Origin: Bacillus sp. RO2
GTDB taxonomy: Bacteria; Bacillota; Bacilli; Bacillales; Bacillaceae_I
Length of the DNA stretch: 64,000 nt
Direction of reading: 5' to 3'
NCBI RefSeq assembly: GCF_012911845.1
Contig: NZ_JAAXCU010000036.1
Location: 54,723-118,722 of the forward strand
The notes beneath the pieces were generated by a model that was not told the DNA's origin, ran no database searches, and saw only the letters and a program-made list of their open reading frames with translations. Shown piece by piece: positions 15,368 to 23,576 of the stretch (positions are counted from its first letter, which is position 1; each line of letters opens with the position of its first letter). Both the position numbers and the translations under genes were made by a program.

Positions 15368-15400
15368 CAAAAAAACAGATGGACCCCTGCATCCACCTGC
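15368..15400 (-). terminator. Terminator of the HPr-like gene
   Basis: Reverse strand CAGGTGGA (15399-15392) pairs with TCCATCTG (15383-15376), one G-U, followed by TTTTTTT. Confidence 0.75.
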
Positions 15401-15405
15401 CACAA

Positions 15406-15672
15406 TCAGTACAATACATCTTCCCCTCTTAAAAACCTAGTCAGCCATTCTACTGCTTCCTTTTCATCCGACCCTTCCGCTTTTACTGTCACAACACTTC
15501 CATTAGAGATACCGAGTGACATTAACCCGAGGAAACTCTTAGCATCAATTACCTTGTTATGCCTTACTACGCATATTTCTGAAACGAAACTACTTGCTTT
15601 TTCCACAAAGTAGTGAGCTGGTTTTGAATGAAGTCCATTTTCAAGTGAGACTGTTATTTGCTTGGATACCAT
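15406..15672 (-). CDS. HPr family phosphocarrier protein, with Lys at position 17
   Basis: 88 residues. The PEP-phosphorylated His15 is in NGLHSKPA and the HPr-kinase site Ser46 in DAKSFLGLMSLGI. It therefore has both sites, unlike Crh, which lacks His15. Arg17, invariant in most HPr proteins and needed for phosphotransfer, is Lys here (GLHSKPA instead of GLHARPA). It lies alone and not with ptsI, so it is likely a second HPr-like protein with regulatory use. ATG 15672 is preceded by GGGGGA that falls inside a stem-loop (15680-15717). Confidence 0.8.
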   Translation of the reverse strand: MVSKQITVSLENGLHSKPAHYFVEKASSFVSEICVVRHNKVIDAKSFLGLMSLGISNGSVVTVKAEGSDEKEAVEWLTRFLRGEDVLY

Positions 15673-15717
15673 AAAAAATCCCCCACATTACCAAATTTAT
15701 ATATGGTATGTGAGGGT
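15673..15717 (-). promoter_or_regulatory. Hairpin and U-run overlapping the HPr-like gene's ribosome binding site
   Basis: Reverse strand CCTCACAT-ACCA pairs with TGGT-AATGTGGGGG, followed by ATTTTTT and the ATG. The 3' arm contains the Shine-Dalgarno. It can act as the terminator of the abg operon or as a structure hiding the HPr start. Confidence 0.6.
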
Positions 15718-15769
15718 GAATGACTTCATGAATAATTTTCGTAAAATAGTACTTTTGCCTAAAGGAAAC

Positions 15770-17302
15770 TTATTTAATCATCATCTCTACACCAGGTCCA
15801 ATCGGGATGCCACCTAGCGCAAAAATAACAAGTAAGATAATCCAGACACCCAAGAATATTAGGCTGTATGGCAACATCAAGGCGATTAATGTTCCAAGAC
15901 CTGCTTTTCTATCATAATCTTTCATAAACGCTAAGACGACGATAATGTATGGATTCAATGGGGTAATGATATTCGTGGATGAATCGGCAATACGGAAAGC
16001 CGCCTGAATGAACGCCGGATGATAATCTAGCATCCAAAACATCGGAATAAAGATTGGAGCCATTAGTGCCCATTGTGCAGATCCACTGAAAATAATCAAG
16101 TTCAATACTGCTGCAAGAATGACAAATCCAATGATTCCAGGAATCCCTGTCAAGTTCATACTCTCTAGGAATCCAGCTCCGTTAACAGCAATCCAAATTC
16201 CAAGGTTAGACCAGTTAAAGTATGCGATGAATTGCGCCGCAGCGAATATAAGAACGATATATCCTGCCATGTCCTTCATGGATTCTGTCATCAATTTTGG
16301 CACATCAGCAGTATTTTTTATTTTTCCAACGGTTATTCCATAAGCAACGCCTACTACAATAAAAAAGAATAGGGTAATAGGTACAATCGCTGTCAGAAAC
16401 AGAGAAGGAACCAAACCACCGTCTTCATTCCTTAAAATGGAGTCAGGCCAAAATACTCCAATTGCCAAAAGTACTAAATATGCGAATCCTGCCAAGACCG
16501 CATTTCTTAACCCTTTGCTTTCAAGAGGATTGGGCTCTTCTAGTTCCTTGTCGACTTTTCCTGTATATGTTCCAAGACGAGGTTCAATAATTTTTTCTGT
16601 TATTAAAGCACCTACTATTGCCAGGATAAACACAGAAATCACCATAAAATAATAATTGTCCACAGGTGTGACGATTAACGACTCGTCAAAAGGTTTAATG
16701 GCTTCTGTCGCAATCCCTGACAATAATGCATCGGTACCAGCAACAATAACATTGGCTGTAAACCCGGCACCAACACCCGCAAAACCTGCTGCAAGCCCTG
16801 CAAGTGGATGCCTGCCTACTGTATAAAAAATCATCGCAGCAAGTGGCGGTACAATAACAAATGCGGCATCAGACGCCAGGTTCCCTAAAATACCAGTACC
16901 AACTACTGCATAGGTAATTAAGGCTCTTGGTGCATTTAAAATGGTTTTTTTGATACCAGCTTCAATTAACCCGACCTTATCGGCAAGGCCTATTCCGAGC
17001 ATCATTGCCAACACTAGACCTAATGGAGCAAATCCTGTGAAGTTTGTTAGCATGGAAGTTAGGATGAATTCAATTCCTTCCCCCGACAATAAACTTTTTA
17101 TGGCTAGTTCTTCCCCAGTTCCGGGATGTTCAACTGTTACTCCAAATTGATTGACTGCAAAGGAGACTCCAATGATAAAAAGAGATAAATAGACAAATAG
17201 CATAAAAGGATCTGGTAGTTTATTCCCTAGCCGCTCGACACCTCCTAAAAATCTATCAAGCATCGAGGTAGTTTTCTCTTGCTGTGTTTGTAACTGACTC
17301 AT
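15770..17302 (-). CDS. abgT: AbgT-family transporter
   Basis: 510 residues from ATG 17302 with AAGGAGTGAGG; the longer frame to 17350 lacks a signal. About 11 to 13 hydrophobic segments including two re-entrant hairpin-like stretches. Characteristic text is LGNKLPDPFMLF near the N-terminus, GIGLADKVGLIEAGIKK, LASDAAFVIVPPLAAM and LNPYIIVVLAFMKDY. The family takes up p-aminobenzoyl-glutamate or exports sulfonamides. Being last in an operon with abgA and another M20 peptidase favours uptake of an acyl-amino-acid substrate. Confidence 0.9.
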   Translation of the reverse strand: MSQLQTQQEKTTSMLDRFLGGVERLGNKLPDPFMLFVYLSLFIIGVSFAVNQFGVTVEHPGTGEELAIKSLLSGEGIEFILTSMLTNFTGFAPLGLVLAMMLGIGLADKVGLIEAGIKKTILNAPRALITYAVVGTGILGNLASDAAFVIVPPLAAMIFYTVGRHPLAGLAAGFAGVGAGFTANVIVAGTDALLSGIATEAIKPFDESLIVTPVDNYYFMVISVFILAIVGALITEKIIEPRLGTYTGKVDKELEEPNPLESKGLRNAVLAGFAYLVLLAIGVFWPDSILRNEDGGLVPSLFLTAIVPITLFFFIVVGVAYGITVGKIKNTADVPKLMTESMKDMAGYIVLIFAAAQFIAYFNWSNLGIWIAVNGAGFLESMNLTGIPGIIGFVILAAVLNLIIFSGSAQWALMAPIFIPMFWMLDYHPAFIQAAFRIADSSTNIITPLNPYIIVVLAFMKDYDRKAGLGTLIALMLPYSLIFLGVWIILLVIFALGGIPIGPGVEMMIK

Positions 17303-17465
17303 TTTCCTCACTCCTTTTAGGTATAGTTCCTTTTTTGTTCCGAAAATCATTCTAATTTTTGGTTATTTACAATCACATCGTTCTTTACATTTATAATAAT
17401 ATAAATTTTCAGTCATTTTACTCGTTTTTGAGAACTGGGAAATCTAACTAAGATTTCCCACCTAT

Positions 17466-18776
17466 TCACAGAAACGATAGCTTGTATATTTTTCTTGGTC
17501 TTCCGCGGTGTCCTGATTGTTCTTCCCCGGAAACTTTTATCAGCCCCGATCGTTCCAGTTCAGTAAGTATTCGACGTGCATTTCTTTCTGTACTTTTCAG
17601 CCAAGACGCCAAATCTTGTGATGTTACGACATCTTTTTGATAGAAGTTTGCCAATGACTTTATTCTTGAAACGATGGTTGGGCTAATAGCAAGATCCTTC
17701 AACTTTTCTTCCCATTCAACCCCTATAGAGCGAGATTGAAAGGAAAACTTTTCTGTGGTTCCAAAGAATTCAGTGACTTCCCTATCCTCATTAACACAGA
17801 CAAGTGGGGAAGACCCTTCTTCTCGTGCATGGTGAAAGGCCTGGCGTACATTTTCTTCTGCAGCAAGTACCGTCTCTCCAAACCCTAGTCCTAACCTTAC
17901 TTTCAGACCACTTTGTACATTGATATCTTCTACCAATTGTAGCAACGAATCTTCTTCAATATGCCACTCAAGCTGCCCTCTTGTAGTGAAGAGAAAAAAG
18001 AGCCCGTCCCCAAATTGAACAAATGAACCATTCACCTCTTCTGCGAATCGGAGCATTAATCTTTTTAATTCCAACTCCTTAATTTTCATTTTATGAGAGT
18101 AATGCATTTCTTCAAGGGAGGCTTTAGTATGAATGACTTCAATACCGATAATGGCAATTTGGGATTTTCTGTATCGCAATGAATGCGCGCGTTCTATCAG
18201 TATTTCTAATGTAGACAATATCGCAAGATCAGAAGGAATGACACGATAACATGGGATGCTTAGTTTCTTCAGTTTTCTATAAACGGCTTGGATACAAGTA
18301 AATGCTACTTCTATTTTGTTATTTTCATATAGCTCTTGATGAAAAGAAACTAAGTCTTCTACAGGTACAATCCCCTCATAAGAATAGGAATGAAAGTTGA
18401 TTGCTTGAAGCGAGAAAAAGTTCCTATTCATTTCAATTCTGTCTTGTCTGATGGTATCAAGACTCACTGTCTCAAGAATCTTCTTTTCTTTTATCTGAGC
18501 TTCTAATAAGGTCCCTAGAAAGCTAGAACCATACAGTTCAGCGAATCCACCCTCATTTTTTTCCAGGAGGTTTTGTGACATTGTATACGTGAATGGCACT
18601 TGACCAGAAAACATCCATTGGTCGACTGACCCTTTGTTGTTATGGATTATTAGCTCAATTTCTTCTAAAGCTGTATAAGGAAAAGAAAACATTTCTACAT
18701 TCCTAAATTCTTTTCCTACTAACATAATTCTCTCAATTGAATCGCTTGGACCGATAATTCCTATTTTAACTTTCAC
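17466..18776 (-). CDS. Transcriptional regulator with degenerate GGDEF-like domain and winged helix
   Basis: 436 residues from GTG 18776. The N-terminal part (about 1-190) has no recognisable family. Residues about 205-330 (IAIIGIEVIHTKAS to GLGFGETVLAAEENVRQAF) look like the degenerate GGDEF-like fold of CdaR/PucR-type regulators, without an intact GGDEF motif. The C-terminus (about 365-436) is a winged helix, with VVTSQDLASWL, ERNARRILTELERSGL and RGRPRKIYKLS. Its place between abgA and abgT suggests that it controls this operon in response to the substrate. Confidence 0.6.
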   Translation of the reverse strand: MKVKIGIIGPSDSIERIMLVGKEFRNVEMFSFPYTALEEIELIIHNNKGSVDQWMFSGQVPFTYTMSQNLLEKNEGGFAELYGSSFLGTLLEAQIKEKKILETVSLDTIRQDRIEMNRNFFSLQAINFHSYSYEGIVPVEDLVSFHQELYENNKIEVAFTCIQAVYRKLKKLSIPCYRVIPSDLAILSTLEILIERAHSLRYRKSQIAIIGIEVIHTKASLEEMHYSHKMKIKELELKRLMLRFAEEVNGSFVQFGDGLFFLFTTRGQLEWHIEEDSLLQLVEDINVQSGLKVRLGLGFGETVLAAEENVRQAFHHAREEGSSPLVCVNEDREVTEFFGTTEKFSFQSRSIGVEWEEKLKDLAISPTIVSRIKSLANFYQKDVVTSQDLASWLKSTERNARRILTELERSGLIKVSGEEQSGHRGRPRKIYKLSFL

Positions 18777-18818
18777 TTTTTCACCTCATATAAAGCGGAA
18801 ATACCACACTTTTCTATT

Positions 18819-20123
18819 CTAGGATAAAGATAGAATAGAGGAGATATATACGTCAAGTGCCACTTCAAGTACCTTCTCATCATAATCAAACAATGGATGA
18901 TGATGGCCGGCAGCAAGGGGGGTTCCAAAGATGAAATATGTGGCCTTCCCTCCTCGTTCTCTAACATGGTTGAGCATATATGCTGCATCCTCTGATGCTT
19001 TAAGTGGTAAAGTCTCCATTACCTTGTTCACACGCTGGCTGTTCTTGGTTGCGTCTTCTAAAAACTCTTTCCATCCTTGTTCTGACGATGCTTCAACTCC
19101 TTTACCCACTAGACGTATGTCACAGTCCACACCATAGATAGCTGCGGTATGTTGAATGATTTTAGTGGCTTCGTCCTCCATATATTGATTGAGGATACCT
19201 GTTTCCCCACGCGTTTCCAATGACATGGCCGCATGATCCGGGATGACATTTCTACCGCTACCTGCTTCAAGCAGGCCAACGTTTATTCTCGTTTCACCGC
19301 CTGAGTGCCTTGGGATACCGTGTAGGTGTAAGGATGCGGAGGCAGCAGCGAGCAAGGCGTTCCTTCCTTCTTGGGGTTCTACACCTGCATGTGCTGACTT
19401 CCCGATGAATGAAACATCTAGTTTGGATGTAGCTAGAAATCCATGTGCAGATGCCACCACTTCTCCAATCGGCATCGGAGTAATCCCAATATGCCCACTT
19501 AAAAATACATCTACATCATCCAACCAACCTTTTGCCACCATAGCTTTTGCCCCTCTGCTTCCCTCTTCAGCAGGTTGAAAAAGCAGGGTATAGGTTCCTG
19601 ATAACTTTTCTTGATAGGTTGCAAGAAAGGTCGCTACACCAAGTCCAATTGCTGCATGTCCATCATGGCCACATGCGTGCATTACGTTTGAATATGATGA
19701 GGCAAATTGTATTGAAGTTGGAAAGTGGTCCTCTAAAGACGTTTTATTTTCCGATATAGGAAGGGCATCAATATCAAAACGAAGCGCGATATGCTTTCCC
19801 GGTTTTCCTGTATCAAGGGTTGCAACAAGCCCAGTATGGCCACCCTCCATTTTAGATATCCACTCTGTAGGAACCCCGTTTTTGTTAGCTCTATTTTCAA
19901 CATAACGACGGTCATCAAAAGATGGAACGCCCATTCTTTCTTCCGAGACTAGAGCATCCTTACCCGTGTATAGAGTATATCCAAGCTTATCGAGTTCCGT
20001 TGCAATAAAGTAGGTTGTCTCGTATTCAGTCCACCCCAGTTCGGGATACTTGTGAAAATGTCTGCGCCAGGAAATCAAGGAATCCGACATTCTTGTTATA
20101 TAATCAGAAAGCTCTACAGTCAC
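18819..20123 (-). CDS. abgA: AbgA-like M20 peptidase (p-aminobenzoyl-glutamate hydrolase subunit A)
   Basis: 434 residues, matching E. coli AbgA (436). Shared segments include SWRRHFHKYPELGWTE, GLVATLDTGKPG, MHACGHDGHAAIGLG (metal ligands), LLFQPAEEGSRGAKAMV and AAGHHHPLFDYDE. The lid domain runs from about 225 to 340. The enzyme splits N-acyl-glutamate type bonds using two metal ions. It begins 12 bases after the upstream M20 gene. In E. coli AbgA acts with AbgB; here the partner would be the other M20 protein, which is not AbgB-length. Confidence 0.85.
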   Translation of the reverse strand: MTVELSDYITRMSDSLISWRRHFHKYPELGWTEYETTYFIATELDKLGYTLYTGKDALVSEERMGVPSFDDRRYVENRANKNGVPTEWISKMEGGHTGLVATLDTGKPGKHIALRFDIDALPISENKTSLEDHFPTSIQFASSYSNVMHACGHDGHAAIGLGVATFLATYQEKLSGTYTLLFQPAEEGSRGAKAMVAKGWLDDVDVFLSGHIGITPMPIGEVVASAHGFLATSKLDVSFIGKSAHAGVEPQEGRNALLAAASASLHLHGIPRHSGGETRINVGLLEAGSGRNVIPDHAAMSLETRGETGILNQYMEDEATKIIQHTAAIYGVDCDIRLVGKGVEASSEQGWKEFLEDATKNSQRVNKVMETLPLKASEDAAYMLNHVRERGGKATYFIFGTPLAAGHHHPLFDYDEKVLEVALDVYISSILSLS

Positions 20124-20135
20124 CTTCTTCGCCTC

Positions 20136-21338
20136 CTAATTTTTCTTTTGCAGTTTTTCCAAAGCGTTCATTGTGACCCTAACGAGCATGTTTACACCTA
20201 TTGGTAGAGCTTTTTCATTGAATTCGAATTTGGGGTCATGGAGAGGTTTTTGGACTTCTCTTCCTTCTATGGCGGAGCCCAGCCAAAAGAAAGCACCCGG
20301 ATACTGTTTTAAGAATCTTGAAAAGTCCTCCCCTCCAAGTGAAGGGTCCACAGTTGGTGTTGCCTCCTCAGAATCCAGTACATCCATCGCTGTTTCTTTG
20401 ACGACCTCAGCCCACTCAGGTGTATTAATGGTCGCTTCATATCCATCCATATATTCAATTTCAGCAGTTGTCCCCATTGCTTTTGCAGCATGGTCCACTA
20501 CTTCATGGAATCTTTGTTTCACTCTTGCTTTTGTTTCTTCTTTATAGGTGCGAATAGAACCTTCTAACGTTACTGTATCGGCTATCACATTATATCTGTA
20601 TCCGCCTTCTATTCTTCCGACTGTTACCACCGCTGCATCGATAGGATTTACATTTCTGCTAACGATGGTTTGTAACATGGTCACCACGTGGTTAGCAGCT
20701 ATAATGGCATCATTTGTTTGATGTGGCATGCTCGCATGACCGCCCGAACCGTTAATCACAACTTTGAACCGGTCGGTTGCCCCCATCATTTCTTTAGACC
20801 GAATCCCAATCTGGCCTACAGGCAGATCCGGCCATACATGTTGGCCAAAAATTACATCAGGCACGTATTCATCAAACACTCCATCATCCATCATCGGTTT
20901 AGCGCCACCATTTGGAGAGGCTTCTTCTGCAGGTTGAAAGACTAATAGAACCGTTCCAGATAACTCATTTTTGTATTCATTCAATAAAATTCCAGCTCCT
21001 AAAAGCATGGTTGTATGGGCATCATGTCCACAGGCATGCATACTTCCTGTCTTTTGAGAGGTAAATGGCAAATCTGTTTTTTCCGTAATCGGTAGGGCGT
21101 CAATATCCGCTCTTAATGCAACAATAGGACCAGGTTTTGCACCTTTAATAACTCCAAGGACACCTGTCTTGGCAAACCCTGTTCTAATTAGGATGCCATG
21201 TTTACTCAACTCTGCCTGGATTTTCTGAGAGGTTTCGTACTCTTCACCACTGACTTCAGGAAACTGGTGAAGGTCTCTCCTGAATGCAATTAACTTCTTA
21301 AGCAATTTTCCTTCTACTGCCGGTATTGTATGAGACAC
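20136..21338 (-). CDS. M20 family amidohydrolase (N-acyl amino acid hydrolase)
   Basis: 400 residues from GTG 21338. RRDLHQFPEVSGEEYETS, MHACGHDAHTTMLLGA, LVFQPAEEASPNGGAKPM and PSLGGEDFSRF give the two-metal site of the hippurate hydrolase/N-acyl-amino-acid amidohydrolase branch. It is first in the operon with abgA, a regulator and abgT. Either it processes a related substrate or it replaces AbgB. Confidence 0.85.
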   Translation of the reverse strand: MSHTIPAVEGKLLKKLIAFRRDLHQFPEVSGEEYETSQKIQAELSKHGILIRTGFAKTGVLGVIKGAKPGPIVALRADIDALPITEKTDLPFTSQKTGSMHACGHDAHTTMLLGAGILLNEYKNELSGTVLLVFQPAEEASPNGGAKPMMDDGVFDEYVPDVIFGQHVWPDLPVGQIGIRSKEMMGATDRFKVVINGSGGHASMPHQTNDAIIAANHVVTMLQTIVSRNVNPIDAAVVTVGRIEGGYRYNVIADTVTLEGSIRTYKEETKARVKQRFHEVVDHAAKAMGTTAEIEYMDGYEATINTPEWAEVVKETAMDVLDSEEATPTVDPSLGGEDFSRFLKQYPGAFFWLGSAIEGREVQKPLHDPKFEFNEKALPIGVNMLVRVTMNALEKLQKKN

Positions 21339-21423
21339 CTATGTAGCACTTCCTTTCAAGTTGTGTCAGCTTTGTTTGGATTTCTATTGATTCGCATTAA
21401 AGGAAATATTCCATAATTATGCC

Positions 21424-21438
21424 GTAATCACATATTAC
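21424..21438. promoter_or_regulatory. Inverted repeat upstream of the abg-type operon
   Basis: GTAAT-CACAT-ATTAC, a perfect 5-base repeat with a 5-base centre, about 86 bases before the operon start. Candidate operator for the linked regulator. Short enough to be chance. Confidence 0.3.
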
Positions 21439-21568
21439 CATATTCCTTGTTTAATTCAACAAACATTTTTTATTTTCTGTTAATTAAACTCTTTCTTCAC
21501 GTTCTGTATTTTCTAGGAATACGCTACATAAAAGAAGTCTGAAGAGGCCATGGATTGGAGGGTTCATT

Positions 21569-21814
21569 TTGCCAGTTTCCATCATTTTCAATCAAATCAA
21601 TGTCAACAGCATTAGCCAGAGTTCTGCCGTTGCCACAGGTCAGAACAACCAGCCTGATTGGACTACACAAGGAAAACTAAACATGGGGAATGGAATTGAA
21701 ATAGGAGCGGTAGCAGTTACAAACGTTTGTAATGTAGTATTTGATGCAGACGGTGTCGACACTCCAATTGCCAATCCGGAAATCAACAATCCACAACCGA
21801 CCGCACAATTCTAA
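21569..21814 (+). CDS. GerPA/GerPF-like small spore protein 1
   Basis: 81 residues from TTG 21569, 6 bases after TGGAGGG. The text INVNSISQSSAVATGQNNQ, then W and KLNMGNGIEIG, and the end DADGVDTPI, resemble GerPA/GerPF-type small spore proteins, which have an N-terminal I-x-S core and a D-x-D-x-x-D-x-P-I end. These proteins lie in the spore coat and affect nutrient access to germinant receptors. It is followed 13 bases later by a second member. Not an exact member of the classical gerPABCDEF operon. Confidence 0.6.
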   Translation: MPVSIIFNQINVNSISQSSAVATGQNNQPDWTTQGKLNMGNGIEIGAVAVTNVCNVVFDADGVDTPIANPEINNPQPTAQF

Positions 21815-21827
21815 AGGAGGGCTTTTT

Positions 21828-22070
21828 TTGAAAAAAAAGCATTCGTCGCAAATTCATATTCTACTTGATAAAATAGAAGTCATGTCCATTATGAATTGTT
21901 CTGGTATTTTTACAGGGGAAAACATGCAGGCTAACTGGAGATCCTACCAAAAAGCGAATATGGGGTTTGGTTTAATTGCGGGAGTAGATAACCATTCTGA
22001 TTCCAACATTAACATTGTCCACGATCCTGATATAGTGGATATGCCCATTCAGGATAGTTCTAATAGTTAA
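21828..22070 (+). CDS. GerPA/GerPF-like small spore protein 2
   Basis: 80 residues from TTG 21828 after AAAGGAGG. The core IEVMSIMNCSGIFTGENMQ, then W, KANMGFGLIAG and the end VHDPDIVDMPI parallels the first protein residue by residue. A basic N-terminus MKKKHSSQ is added. Its last four bases overlap the convergent neighbour. Shared domain and arrangement indicate local duplication. Confidence 0.6.
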   Translation: MKKKHSSQIHILLDKIEVMSIMNCSGIFTGENMQANWRSYQKANMGFGLIAGVDNHSDSNINIVHDPDIVDMPIQDSSNS

Positions 22071-22363
22071 TCGGTTTCTTCTCCCTCTTGTTTTTCCTCT
22101 TCTTTTATCACATTCTGAAGCCATTGAGGAAGTTCTTGCGAATCTGATTGCTCAAACAAATCAATAAAGGAAGAGTCACTAACCTGGCTTTTTGTTCCAT
22201 GAATGTCATTCTCATCACCACTAATGTTTCCTACTCCCTGGTTATGTTTTTTATGACTTTGAAACTGTGAAGGATAGTTATTGCCCATATTGATACATGA
22301 GGCGCTTTCCACCACACCAATCCGTATGCTACCTATAAAGAAATTAGGGGAATAATCAGACAT
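22067..22363 (-). CDS. Small spore-type protein 3 (related core, acidic tail)
   Basis: 98 residues. The ATG at 22363 overlaps the upstream stop (TAATG) and has GGAGG. The core IRIGVVESASCINMGNNYP, KKHNQGVGNISGDEN repeats the S-x4-GxN and GxGxIxG pattern of its neighbours, followed by an acidic Ser/Glu-rich tail with PQWLQNVIKEEEK. Translationally coupled last gene of the reverse-strand cluster. Confidence 0.5.
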   Translation of the reverse strand: MSDYSPNFFIGSIRIGVVESASCINMGNNYPSQFQSHKKHNQGVGNISGDENDIHGTKSQVSDSSFIDLFEQSDSQELPQWLQNVIKEEEKQEGEETD

Positions 22364-22770
22364 TAAGTTTCCTCCATCCCATTTATTTTTACAGAAAATC
22401 CACTTTTACTACTTATAACACTTATGCGCTGATCTTCCTCTTTTTGTTTATGCTTTTTTCTTAAAGGTCGATAAATTGGGACTTCTTTTTTTTGTTCTTT
22501 CTTTTTAAAAGTTGGTTCCTGAGGGGAAGTGACATCTTTTGCGTCAAAATTATTTCCGATATTCAGCGTGCCGCTAAGCTGTTCTATTGCGATGCTTTCG
22601 AGATGATAGTCAAGTTTATCTATTTGAGCGTTCCCTATCTCCAGCGTGTGAATATGATAGTGGACATCCGGACGCCTTGAATCACCTATCTTATTAACAA
22701 GTGTTGTAAGGAGCTCTATTCTCTTTTCTAAGTTTTGAACTCTTTTTTCTAACTCATCATTGTTAGACAT
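22363..22770 (-). CDS. Coiled-coil plus basic-tail protein in the spore cluster
   Basis: 135 residues from ATG 22770. The N-terminus is a heptad coiled coil (NDELEKRVQNLEKRIELLTT). A central segment, HIHTLEIGNAQIDKLDYHLE and LSGTLNIGNNFDAKD, has beta-strand character, and the C-terminus is Lys-rich. The order recalls GerPC, which also has a coiled coil followed by a beta domain. Assignment to GerPC is inference. Confidence 0.45.
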   Translation of the reverse strand: MSNNDELEKRVQNLEKRIELLTTLVNKIGDSRRPDVHYHIHTLEIGNAQIDKLDYHLESIAIEQLSGTLNIGNNFDAKDVTSPQEPTFKKKEQKKEVPIYRPLRKKHKQKEEDQRISVISSKSGFSVKINGMEET

Positions 22771-22786
22771 GGATCATCACAACCAT

Positions 22787-22993
22787 TTAGGAAGATGTAT
22801 GTTCGTTTCCGCTACCTTGGCTTTTCACAGTATTACTTGATTGCCGAATTGAGTTTTTTTCGCCGGATATAATTCCGAAGCCTTGGTTTTCGTTCTGGGT
22901 TGACTTTGTATTCCAACTGACGTTTTTCCCTTTATTTAAAGACGATGAATTCATCATAATATCCACTTTGAAATCCTTCACCTCAAATTTCAC
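22787..22993 (-). CDS. Small spore-type protein 4
   Basis: 68 residues from GTG 22993 with GGAGG. FKVDIMMNSSSLNKGKN, W and NENQGFGIISGEKN give the same S-x4-GxN-W-GFGxIxG core as its neighbours. The tail is Ser/Asn-rich. It lies between the Hsp20-like gene and the coiled-coil gene. Confidence 0.5.
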   Translation of the reverse strand: MKFEVKDFKVDIMMNSSSLNKGKNVSWNTKSTQNENQGFGIISGEKNSIRQSSNTVKSQGSGNEHTSS

Positions 22994-23018
22994 CCTGCCT
23001 CCACCTCTCAATGTACTA

Positions 23019-23447
23019 TTATTCTATAAAATCTATTTCAACTGAAACATCTTGTGCATTTTTCTGAAACATGAGTGTCAATAATCCTTGCTTATATTGT
23101 GCAGTCAGTTTTTCTGGCATGAATGAAAAGGGAATTTGAACTACTCGCTGAAAGTCACCAAAAAACCTTTCTCCTTGGAGTAGGTTTTCTCTTGGTACGG
23201 GGTAAGGATATGGAATATTTCCTTTAATAAAAAGCTGATTGTTTTTAACGGAGATTTGTATGTCTTCGGTAGATTTCAACCCGGGAAGTTCCATTATTAT
23301 TAGTCCTTTGTCTTCTGTTTCCAATATATCGATAAGAGGGACTCGCTTTGGGATAACCGGTAGCATGTCTTTCCAAAACTTATCTCCTAATACTTCATCA
23401 ATTTTATCATTCATTGTTTCCCATGGGTTTGTATGCTTCTTTTTCAT
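23019..23447 (-). CDS. Hsp20/alpha-crystallin-like protein of the spore cluster
   Basis: 142 residues from ATG 23447 with GGAGG six bases away; the TTG at 23462 precedes the signal. The C-terminal 100 residues form an alpha-crystallin beta sandwich (PLIDILETEDKGLIIMELPG, VKNNQLFIKGN, FQRVVQIPFSF, YKQGLLTLMF). The usual GVLTLTIPK is changed to GLLTLMFQK and the I-x-I tail is missing. It heads a four-gene cluster of small spore-type proteins. GerT of B. subtilis is an Hsp20-like coat protein needed for germination, a plausible relative. Confidence 0.65.
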   Translation of the reverse strand: MKKKHTNPWETMNDKIDEVLGDKFWKDMLPVIPKRVPLIDILETEDKGLIIMELPGLKSTEDIQISVKNNQLFIKGNIPYPYPVPRENLLQGERFFGDFQRVVQIPFSFMPEKLTAQYKQGLLTLMFQKNAQDVSVEIDFIE

Positions 23448-23523
23448 CAGCCTCCTCCCCAACAGAATTCTCCTTAGTATTCTTTAACTATGTATATGTA
23501 GGACGTTCCTGCTTTTATTCGGA

Positions 23524-23558
23524 CAAAAAAGAGAAACCATGTTTACGGTTCCTCTTTA
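23524..23558 (-). terminator. Terminator of the TlpA-like gene
   Basis: Reverse strand AAGAGGAACC (23556-23547) pairs with GGTTTCTCTT (23538-23529), followed by TTTTG. Confidence 0.8.
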
Positions 23559-23576
23559 CCTGTTGGTTGCTCAATA

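Noticed and set aside
19243..19578. Forward-strand 111-codon frame
   Set aside because: Lies wholly inside abgA on the other strand; no start signal.
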